This document shows positions 1-5,061 of a DNA stretch of 5,061 nt, piece after piece (the first letter of the stretch is position 1; each line of letters opens with the position of its first letter). Under the pieces are notes generated by a model. That model saw nothing but the letters and a program-made list of their open reading frames with translations. It was not told where the DNA came from and made no database searches. Source of the DNA: Phyllobacteriaceae bacterium UBA1059 (GTDB lineage Bacteria; Pseudomonadota; Alphaproteobacteria; Rhizobiales; Rhizobiaceae); NCBI GenBank assembly GCA_002316345.1, contig DCDI01000110.1, positions 574-5,634 on the forward strand. Reading direction: 5' to 3'. A program made the position numbers and the translations under genes.

Positions 1-743
1 GCGCCCCCGCCGCCCAGCGAGCCGGTAAAGCCGATTGCCTTGATCAGCGGATGGCGCACCAGCGCTTCGCCGGCCTCGTTGGTGTTGGATTGCACGAGCG
101 AGAAGGTGCCGGGATGCTGGCCGGTCTTCTCGATCGCTTCCAGAATGGCTTCGGCTACGATCTCTGCCGTACCGGGGTGACCGGGATGCCCCTTCACCAC
201 AACCGGGCAGCCGGCTGCGAGCGCGGATGCCGTATCACCACCAGCCGTGGAGAAGGCGAGGGGGAAATTCGAGGCGCCGAACACGCCGACGGGGCCGATC
301 GGCCGCTGAACCAGCTTGATTTCGGGGCGCGGCGCCGGCTTGCGGTCGGGCATTGCGAGATCATGCCGCTTGTCGAGATAAGCGCCGTCACGGATATGCC
401 CGGCAAACAAGCGCAACTGGCCGGTCGTGCGCCCGCGTTCACCTTCCAGACGCCCGGCGGGCAAACCGCTTTCCCGCGTTCCGATGGCGGTAATGGCTGC
501 GCCACGGGCTTCGATTGCATCGGCAATAGCTTCAAGGAACGCCGCGCGATTTTCCCGGCTGGACGATCCAAATACCCAGAACGCGTCTTCCGCAGCCTTA
601 ACGGCGCGGTCGATGTCGGCAGCCGTTCCCAGCGCAAAAGTCTGCGGCTCGCCCGAAACCGGATCGGACTGGAAGCTCTGCGATCCATCCACCCATTCCC
701 CAGCTATCAGGTGGCGGCCGCGTGGCTTGAAGTTGTCAGACAT
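1..743 (-). CDS. Aldehyde dehydrogenase, 2,5-dioxovalerate (alpha-ketoglutarate semialdehyde) type; C-terminus beyond the left edge
   Basis: Expected reaction: NAD(P)+-dependent oxidation of 2-oxoglutarate semialdehyde to 2-oxoglutarate in the cytosol, the last step of non-phosphorylative pentose breakdown. I translated it by hand: 247 codons from ATG at 743, open to the window edge. The N-terminus has the ALDH opening HLIAGEWVDG (residues 11-20). FGASNFPLAF (155-164) carries the conserved active-site Asn159. GGDTASALAAGCPVVVKGHP (168-187) has the cofactor-binding Lys184 and is typical of the ketoglutarate-semialdehyde subgroup. GFTGS (238-242) is the nucleotide-binding loop. The catalytic Glu and Cys should follow but lie outside the window. 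Family members are about 525 residues, so roughly half is present. The start is supported by GGAAAGGA seven bases upstream. It is 41 nt after the sugar dehydrogenase gene. The ALDH family is certain; the exact substrate is inferred from subgroup and neighbours. In Azospirillum the equivalent gene is called araE. Confidence 0.9.
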   Translation of the reverse strand, partial: MSDNFKPRGRHLIAGEWVDGSQSFQSDPVSGEPQTFALGTAADIDRAVKAAEDAFWVFGSSSRENRAAFLEAIADAIEARGAAITAIGTRESGLPAGRLEGERGRTTGQLRLFAGHIRDGAYLDKRHDLAMPDRKPAPRPEIKLVQRPIGPVGVFGASNFPLAFSTAGGDTASALAAGCPVVVKGHPGHPGTAEIVAEAILEAIEKTGQHPGTFSLVQSNTNEAGEALVRHPLIKAIGFTGSLGGGG

Positions 744-750
744 GGTTCAG

Positions 751-758
751 TCCTTTCC
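751..758 (-). promoter_or_regulatory. Ribosome binding site of the aldehyde dehydrogenase gene
   Basis: On the minus strand this reads GGAAAGGA, seven bases before the ATG at 743-741. It fixes the start that gives an N-terminus MSDNFKPRGR. The spacing is normal for a Shine-Dalgarno site. Confidence 0.7.
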
Positions 759-761
759 AGC

Positions 762-779
762 GTCGAATGCGTGTTCGAC
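762..779. other. Small inverted repeat in the gap between the sugar dehydrogenase and aldehyde dehydrogenase genes
   Basis: GTCGAA (762-767) and TTCGAC (774-779) form a perfect 6-bp stem with a 6-nt loop in the 41-nt gap. It lies just upstream of the next ribosome binding site. There is no T-run on either side, so it does not look like an intrinsic terminator. It may be an RNA structure affecting processing or translation, or simply chance; GTCGA is a common word in this GC-rich DNA. Confidence 0.3.
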
Positions 780-784
780 TGGAG

Positions 785-1711
785 TTACATGTCGAAGGCG
801 TCGACTGCAATGCGGCGGCCCAACATGAATGCATCGGCAACATGCACAAGCGGCGCAAGGTCTACGTCGATCGCACGCTCCGCAACCAGGGTGGCAAAGC
901 GTGCATAGATGCCGTCATACTCGCTGTCGGCTTCTTGTATGACAACCTTCCCGTCGACCGTCATCTCGGCACCGCCGGAAGACAGCTTGAGCGTCCCGTC
1001 GTTTGTCAGGACGTCGATGTCCCAGGTCTGAGGCCCGGTCTGGCGCCAGTCGAAGTCGGCGGACACCGTCTCGCCGTTAGCGCCCGCAAACTGCAGCTGT
1101 GCTCCGATCGGCGCATCGCGTCCTTCCGGAAACTCCAGTTCGGCGGATGTCACGCGAACCGGATGCGGCACGATTTCGGTCAGGATCGACAGCGCGTTGA
1201 TGCCAGGATCGAACACACCGAGCCCACCCGGCTGCCAAATCCATTCCTGGCCGGGATGCCAGCGACGCACATCTTCCTTCCAGGTGATGCGGGCGGATTG
1301 CACCTGTCGCTTTGCCAACCAGGCCTTGGCCGAAGGCACGGCAGCGGCATAGCGTGAATGCCAAGTGGCAAACAGCGCAACGCCCTTGTCACGCGCAGCC
1401 TCTACCAGCGCCTGAACTTCGGCGATCGTAGCCCCCGGCGGCTTTTCCAGCAGGACATGACGGCCGGCCTTGATCGCGGTCCAGGCCGCGTCGAAGCGGT
1501 TCTGCGGCGGCATGCACAGAGCGACAGCCGGAAGGTCCGGCCGCTGTTCAAGCAGTTCCTCGATCGTCGCAAAGTTCTCGACGCCTTCGACGCCTGAGTG
1601 CCGGCTGACCGTCGCAGCGAGGCGGAACGCGTCGTTCTTGGTGATCGACGGGACATGCTGGTCCCGCGCGATCTTTCCGACGCCGACGATAGCAATATCA
1701 GTGGCTGTCAC
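785..1711 (-). CDS. L-arabinose / D-galactose 1-dehydrogenase (Gfo/Idh/MocA family)
   Basis: Oxidises the C1 of L-arabinose (and usually D-galactose or D-fucose) to the aldonolactone with NAD(P)+ in the cytosol, the entry step of the pathway. The 308 residues match the usual length (about 309 in Azospirillum AraA). An N-terminal Rossmann fold shows IAIVGVGKIARDQH (7-19 region, the G-x-G-x-x-A loop). Next comes SRHS (36-39) after the second strand, which suggests NADP+ preference. The family signature HVLLEKPPGAT (85-95) has the conserved Lys90. The C-terminal domain holds GGLGVFDPGINAL (162-174), where Asp168 and Asn172 are the likely sugar-binding and catalytic residues. The start is GTG at 1711, supported by GGAAAGG nine bases upstream. 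The first 14 nt overlap the end of the dehydratase gene, suggesting translational coupling. The stop is TAA. The homologous role is AraA (Atu1113) in Agrobacterium and gal in Pseudomonas; the preferred sugar cannot be read from sequence. Confidence 0.9.
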   Translation of the reverse strand: MTATDIAIVGVGKIARDQHVPSITKNDAFRLAATVSRHSGVEGVENFATIEELLEQRPDLPAVALCMPPQNRFDAAWTAIKAGRHVLLEKPPGATIAEVQALVEAARDKGVALFATWHSRYAAAVPSAKAWLAKRQVQSARITWKEDVRRWHPGQEWIWQPGGLGVFDPGINALSILTEIVPHPVRVTSAELEFPEGRDAPIGAQLQFAGANGETVSADFDWRQTGPQTWDIDVLTNDGTLKLSSGGAEMTVDGKVVIQEADSEYDGIYARFATLVAERAIDVDLAPLVHVADAFMLGRRIAVDAFDM

Positions 1712-3440
1712 GACCGACCGCCTTTCCGCGATTACCCCGCAGGAAGTCTAGATCCGCACCGGTGTCGGCACCCTGCACATGCTGCTGGTGCAGCCAGGCA
1801 TAGCCGGACTCATACTGCTCGTGTTTGGGCTGCCAGGCAGCCAGACGATCAGCAAGTTCCGCGTTCGAAATGTCGAGATGCAGGCGGCGGTTCGGTACGT
1901 CGAGCTCGATGAAATCGCCGGTTTGCACCACCGCCAGGGGACCGCCGGCAGCGGCTTCCGGAGAGGTGTGGAGCACGACGGTACCATAGGCGGTGCCCGA
2001 CATGCGCGCATCGGAAATGCGCACCATGTCGGTGATGCCTTTGCGCAGCACTTTGGGCGGCAGGCCCATATTGCCGACCTCGGCCATCCCAGGATATCCC
2101 TTCGGGCCGCAGTTCTTCATCACCATGACGCAGGTCTCGTCGATGTCGAGCGCCTCGTCGTTGATCTTCGCCTTATAGTCGTCGATGTCCTCGAACACCA
2201 CGGCGCGGCCGCGATGCGTCAGCAGATGCGCTGAAGACGCGGACGGCTTCAGCACGGCACCCTTGGGCGCCAGATTGCCCTTGAGCACGACGATGCCACC
2301 GGATTGCGTCAGCGCCTTTTCAGCCGGACGAATGACGTCTTCGTCGTGATTGGTGACGTCCTTGACCTGGTCCCACATCGTTTCGCCCGAAACGGTCAGA
2401 GCGTCCTTGTGCAGCAGACCGGCTTCGCCCAGACGCTTGATGACGACGGGCAGCCCGCCGGCATAGAAGAACTCTTCCATCAGATATTTGCCGGATGGCA
2501 TCAGGTTGACGATGGTCGGCACATCGCGCCCGCAACGGTCCCAATCCTCCAGCGTCAGGTCGATGCCGACGCGGCCGGCAATGGCCAGAAGGTGTATCAC
2601 CGCATTGGTCGAGCCGCCGATCGCCGCATTGGTGCGGATGGCGTTCTCGAAGGCTTCCTTTTTCAGGACGTCGGACGGCTTCAAATCGTCCTTGACCATA
2701 TCGACGATGCGCCGCCCAGACATCTGCGCCATCACGCGGCGGCGGCTGTCGACGGCGGGAATCGCGGCGTTGCCTGACAGAGCCATTCCCAGAGCTTCTG
2801 CCATCGACGCCATGGTCGATGCCGTGCCCATCGTGTTGCAGGAGCCGGCCGAGCGCGACATGGAGGCTTCGGCTTCGGAAAACTCCTCGGCCGTCATTTC
2901 GCCGGCCTTCACGGCTTCGGAAAAACGCCACAGATGCGTGCCGGAACCGACGCGTTCGCCGTTGTAATAACCGTTCAGCATCGGTCCGCCGGTCACCACG
3001 ATAGACGGCATGTCGGTGGAAGCGGCAGCCATCAGCAGGCTTGGCGTGGTCTTGTCGCAGCCCACCAGCAGCACGCAGCCGTCCATCGGCTGGCCGCGGA
3101 TCTGTTCTTCCACCGACATGGCCGCAAGGTTGCGGAACATCATCGCCGTCGGGCGGAAACCGGATTCGCTAGCCGAAAAGGCCGGCACTTCGACGGGAAA
3201 GCCGCCCGCTTCATACACGCCGCGTTTCACGGATTCCGCGAGCACGTTCAAATGCGCGTTGCACGGCGTCAGCTCGGACCATGTGTTCATGATGCCGATC
3301 ACCGGACGGCCATCGAACAGGTCGTGCGGGAAGCCCTGGTTCTTCATCCAGCCGCGATGATAGATCTGGTCGCGGCCCGTGCCGCCAAACCACTCCTGCG
3401 AGCGGAGTTTACGCGGCCATGTGGCCTTGGTGAACGCCAT
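1698..3440 (-). CDS. L-arabinonate dehydratase (IlvD/Edd family, [2Fe-2S])
   Basis: Removes water from L-arabinonate to give 2-keto-3-deoxy-L-arabinonate, a cytosolic step. The protein is 580 residues, within one residue of the characterised Rhizobium leguminosarum enzyme as I recall it. Three cysteines sit where the family binds its [2Fe-2S] cluster: Cys60 (NTWSELTPC), Cys128 (LLVGCDKTTP) and Cys201 (SRSAGSCNTMG). Lys130 in GCDK is the lysine carboxylated in relatives. GPKGYPGMAE (445-454) is the conserved Mg-site segment, and DARMSGTAYG (477-486) carries Ser481, the proposed catalytic alkoxide, and Thr483. The start at 3440 (MAFTKATWPR) is chosen because AAAGGAG lies eight bases upstream. 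A further in-frame ATG at 3467 would add nine residues unlike the family and overlap the end of gguC. There is a 23-nt gap after gguC and a 14-nt overlap with the next gene. Naming in the literature varies (araC in Azospirillum, araD elsewhere), so no symbol is given. D-xylonate or D-fuconate dehydratase is the main alternative. Confidence 0.93.
   Translation of the reverse strand: MAFTKATWPRKLRSQEWFGGTGRDQIYHRGWMKNQGFPHDLFDGRPVIGIMNTWSELTPCNAHLNVLAESVKRGVYEAGGFPVEVPAFSASESGFRPTAMMFRNLAAMSVEEQIRGQPMDGCVLLVGCDKTTPSLLMAAASTDMPSIVVTGGPMLNGYYNGERVGSGTHLWRFSEAVKAGEMTAEEFSEAEASMSRSAGSCNTMGTASTMASMAEALGMALSGNAAIPAVDSRRRVMAQMSGRRIVDMVKDDLKPSDVLKKEAFENAIRTNAAIGGSTNAVIHLLAIAGRVGIDLTLEDWDRCGRDVPTIVNLMPSGKYLMEEFFYAGGLPVVIKRLGEAGLLHKDALTVSGETMWDQVKDVTNHDEDVIRPAEKALTQSGGIVVLKGNLAPKGAVLKPSASSAHLLTHRGRAVVFEDIDDYKAKINDEALDIDETCVMVMKNCGPKGYPGMAEVGNMGLPPKVLRKGITDMVRISDARMSGTAYGTVVLHTSPEAAAGGPLAVVQTGDFIELDVPNRRLHLDISNAELADRLAAWQPKHEQYESGYAWLHQQHVQGADTGADLDFLRGNRGKAVGRDSH
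1721..1727 (-). promoter_or_regulatory. Ribosome binding site of the sugar 1-dehydrogenase gene
   Basis: GGAAAGG on the minus strand, nine bases before a GTG start at 1711-1709. It lies inside the 3' end of the dehydratase coding sequence, so initiation here is likely linked to ribosomes finishing the upstream gene. It supports the GTG start over any later ATG. Confidence 0.65.
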
Positions 3441-3448
3441 GGAAGACG

Positions 3449-3455
3449 CTCCTTT
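3449..3455 (-). promoter_or_regulatory. Ribosome binding site that decides the dehydratase start
   Basis: AAAGGAG on the minus strand, eight bases before the ATG at 3440-3438. It selects this start rather than the in-frame ATG at 3467, which lies upstream of the site and overlaps the gguC stop codon. Confidence 0.8.
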
Positions 3456-3463
3456 CCCTGCAA

Positions 3464-4465
3464 TCAAAGAGTTTGAACGGCAACGCGCGAAGCGGCCGGC
3501 GTGAAGCCGTCGATCGCCAGACCGTTGCGCAAGGGCAGGCCGAACTCGGCCGCCTCGATCTCGAACTGGTCGCCCGGTGCCGTGCGGATGCCGTCGGCAA
3601 ACGACAGCGTCGCGGTGCCGAACATATGCACATGCACGTCGCCCGGCTGGCGGAACACGCGATATTTGAAGTGGTGATGTTCCAGATTGGCGATCGAATG
3701 CGACATGTTCGCTTCGCCCGAAAGGAACGGCTTTTCGAAGATCACCTCGCCACCGCGACGGATGCGCGACGTGCCACGCACATCTTCCGGCAGCGCGCCG
3801 ATGCGGATTTCCGGGCCGAACGAGGCCGGCCGCAGCTTGGAATGGGCGAGATAAAGGTAGTTCACCCGCTCCATGACGTGGTCGGAAAATTCGTTCGACA
3901 AGGCGAAGCCCAGCCGGAACGGCGTCCCGTCATCGCCGATCACATAGATGCCCGCCAGCTCCGGCTCTTCGCCGGCATCATCGGCGAAAGCGGGGGAGGG
4001 GAGGTCGGCGCCGGGTGCAACGAGGCTGGCGCCGTTGCCCTTGTAGAACCATTCCGGCTGAACGCCGACACCCTCACCGGCAGGTTTGCCGTTCTCCAAC
4101 CCCATGCGGAACATCTTCATGGAATCGGTCAGCACCTCTTCCGCGCCCGATACTTTCGCATGCATGGCATTGCGGGTCGCCGCCGAACCGAGATGCGTCA
4201 GGCCGGTGCCGGTGAGATGAAGATGCGCGGGATCGGGGTGATGGATCGGCGACAGGAGCCGATTTTCTTCATAGGCCTGTTCGAGGTCGACCGCGCTGCC
4301 AAAGCCAAGGCTGCCGATATGGGCGGCCAGGCTCTTGCCGTTGCGGGCGCAGTCGAGGGCCAGCGCATAAACGCTCTGTGCACCCCGGACTTCATAGGCT
4401 TCCTTGCCTTCACGCGCGACCACGGCGAGCGCGCCATCCGGCTTCTTGATCTGCGACAGCAGCAT
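3464..4465 (-). CDS. araD1: GguC/AraD1, fumarylacetoacetate-hydrolase-family protein of L-arabinose catabolism
   Basis: 333 residues, the full length of GguC. In Agrobacterium tumefaciens deletion of gguC affected growth only on L-arabinose, and the gene was renamed araD1; the exact reaction was not settled there. The most likely role is dehydration of 2-keto-3-deoxy-L-arabinonate to 2-oxoglutarate semialdehyde. The C-terminal two thirds fit the FAH fold: acidic metal-ligand cluster EEPELAGIYVIG (166-177, with Glu167 and Glu169), a second acidic position Asp195 in NEFSDHVMERVNY, the AHSKLRPASFGP loop (207-218), and the closing TAPGDQFEIEAAEFGLPLRN (295-314). The first 100 or so residues are a variable N-terminal domain. 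The metal-ligand assignment is by analogy with FAH enzymes. The gene starts 11 nt after gguB, with its ribosome site overlapping the gguB stop codon, and precedes the dehydratase. The position in the operon between transporter and sugar-acid dehydratase supports the arabinose role. Confidence 0.92.
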   Translation of the reverse strand: MLLSQIKKPDGALAVVAREGKEAYEVRGAQSVYALALDCARNGKSLAAHIGSLGFGSAVDLEQAYEENRLLSPIHHPDPAHLHLTGTGLTHLGSAATRNAMHAKVSGAEEVLTDSMKMFRMGLENGKPAGEGVGVQPEWFYKGNGASLVAPGADLPSPAFADDAGEEPELAGIYVIGDDGTPFRLGFALSNEFSDHVMERVNYLYLAHSKLRPASFGPEIRIGALPEDVRGTSRIRRGGEVIFEKPFLSGEANMSHSIANLEHHHFKYRVFRQPGDVHVHMFGTATLSFADGIRTAPGDQFEIEAAEFGLPLRNGLAIDGFTPAASRVAVQTL

Positions 4466-4472
4466 CGGTGCG

Positions 4473-4478
4473 CTCCTC
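4473..4478 (-). promoter_or_regulatory. Ribosome binding site of gguC, overlapping the gguB stop codon
   Basis: On the minus strand the gguB end reads TGAGGAG, so the GAGGAG motif shares two bases with the TGA stop at 4479-4477. It is seven bases from the gguC ATG at 4465-4463. A ribosome terminating gguB covers this site, which suggests coupled translation of the two genes. Confidence 0.75.
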
Positions 4479-5061
4479 AGGCCTTATTGCGGTTGTAAAC
4501 GTCGAAGGAAACGGCAGCGAGAAGGACGAGACCCTTCACGAGCTGCTGGTAGTCGATGCTGAGCTGCATGGCGCTCTGCATGCCCATGTTCAGCGCGCCC
4601 ATGATGAAGGCGCCGATGACCGCGCCCGTCACCTTGCCGACGCCGCCATAGGCCGACGCGCCGCCGATGAAGCAGGCGGCGATGGCGTCGAGCTCGAACA
4701 TGTTGCCCGCGGCCGGCTGGGCGCCGTTGGAACGGGACGAGTAGATCGCACCCGCGACACCGGCCAGGAAGCCCATGTTGACGAAGATCCAGAAGTTGAC
4801 CTGCTTGACCTTCACGCCGGACAGCTGCGCGGCCGACAGGTTGCCACCGATCGCGTAGACGTGCCGCCCGAACACGGTGCGGTTGGTGACCGTGTTGTAG
4901 ATCAGGATCAGCACGGCCAGGATGATCAGCACGATCGGCAGGCCGCGGGAGTGCGCGAGCTGCCACGCGAAGGCCATGACGACCGCCGCGACGAGGACGA
5001 TCCGCAGGATGAACAGCGGCATGGCCTCGACGGACTGCTGGTAGCGGATGCGCCCGGCGCG
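4477..5061 (-). CDS. gguB: GguB/MmsB, monosaccharide ABC-transporter permease; N-terminus beyond the right edge
   Basis: Inner-membrane permease that works with the ATPase GguA/MmsA and the periplasmic binding protein ChvE to import L-arabinose, D-galactose, D-glucose, D-xylose and D-fucose (known for Agrobacterium). 194 codons are visible, open to the edge with no stop. Family members are about 400 residues, so this is the C-terminal half. Hydrophobic segments lie at about visible residues 15-33, 40-57, 87-107, 125-150 and 170-184. The cytoplasmic loop GRHVYAIGGNLSAAQLSG (64-81) is the stretch conserved in the XylH/RbsC class. IAACFIGGASAYGGVGKVTG and the tail LLAAVSFDVYNRNKA are typical of MmsB. 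The ATG at 5022 is internal, because the residues before it (RAGRIRYQQSVEA) continue the family sequence. Third-position GC is about 97% for the first 167 visible codons and about 78% in the last 27, unlike the downstream genes. Confidence 0.93.
   Translation of the reverse strand, partial: RAGRIRYQQSVEAMPLFILRIVLVAAVVMAFAWQLAHSRGLPIVLIILAVLILIYNTVTNRTVFGRHVYAIGGNLSAAQLSGVKVKQVNFWIFVNMGFLAGVAGAIYSSRSNGAQPAAGNMFELDAIAACFIGGASAYGGVGKVTGAVIGAFIMGALNMGMQSAMQLSIDYQQLVKGLVLLAAVSFDVYNRNKA

Noticed and set aside
51..908. A 285-codon open frame on the plus strand at the left end
   Set aside because: It runs opposite the aldehyde dehydrogenase and past its start into the end of the dehydrogenase gene. 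The minus-strand protein has clear family motifs throughout, while the plus-strand one has none.
2304..2777. Plus-strand and alternative minus-frame open frames inside the dehydratase gene
   Set aside because: They are compositional shadows. The real frame carries all three cluster cysteines and the catalytic Ser in the expected positions.
3441..3467. N-terminal extension of the dehydratase from the ATG at 3467
   Set aside because: It would add nine residues unlike the family, overlap the gguC stop, and place the strong AAAGGAG site inside the coding sequence. The start at 3440 gives the family length.
3473..4498. A long open frame on the plus strand (341 codons) antisense to gguC
   Set aside because: Its translation is rich in Arg, His, Gly and Ala with no recognisable domain, and it lies opposite a full-length family member. 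Long antisense frames are expected in GC-rich coding DNA with strong third-position bias.
4477..5022. A short complete membrane protein starting at the ATG at 5022
   Set aside because: The frame stays open to the window edge and the preceding residues continue the GguB family sequence, so this is an internal Met of a truncated gene.
1..5061. Mobile elements, CRISPR arrays, tRNA or rRNA genes, intrinsic terminators
   Set aside because: I read both strands and saw no direct-repeat arrays, transposase motifs, tRNA-like folds or stem-plus-T-run structures. Coding sequence covers almost the whole window and the longest gap is 41 nt.

Overview
The window is GC-rich, tightly packed bacterial DNA. 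Every supportable gene reads on the minus strand, so the operon runs from right to left. Gene content points to an alphaproteobacterium of the Rhizobiales (Rhizobium, Agrobacterium, Mesorhizobium, Brucella and relatives). The gguB-gguC pair (also mmsB-araD1) is the hallmark of the chvE-gguABC sugar-uptake locus of that group, and the enzyme genes are of the type known from rhizobia and Azospirillum. This is an inference from protein recognition, not a species identification.

Layout in the direction of transcription: (1) 5061-4477, the C-terminal half of GguB/MmsB, an ABC-transporter permease for monosaccharides, cut by the right edge; (2) 4465-3464, GguC/AraD1, a fumarylacetoacetate-hydrolase-fold enzyme; (3) 3440-1698, an IlvD/Edd-family sugar-acid dehydratase that matches L-arabinonate dehydratase; (4) 1711-785, a Gfo/Idh/MocA-family L-arabinose/D-galactose 1-dehydrogenase; (5) 743-1, the N-terminal half of an aldehyde dehydrogenase of the 2,5-dioxovalerate (alpha-ketoglutarate semialdehyde) type, cut by the left edge. 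Gaps are 11 nt, 23 nt, a 14-nt overlap, and 41 nt. No promoter or terminator was found, so this is most likely the middle of one polycistronic unit whose promoter lies beyond the right edge.

Together the genes fit non-phosphorylative (Weimberg-type) L-arabinose use: uptake through the chvE-mmsAB transporter, oxidation to L-arabinono-lactone, hydrolysis to L-arabinonate, dehydration to 2-keto-3-deoxy-L-arabinonate, a second dehydration to 2-oxoglutarate semialdehyde, and oxidation to 2-oxoglutarate for the TCA cycle. The window shows genes for the first oxidation, the first dehydration and the last oxidation. The second dehydration is plausibly GguC/AraD1. No lactonase is visible.

This is a known type of pathway rather than a new system. 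The points most worth a second look are the uncertain chemistry of GguC/AraD1, the fusion of the uptake locus with the catabolic enzymes, and a sharp change in third-position GC near the end of gguB (about 97% falling to 72-81%, counted by hand).
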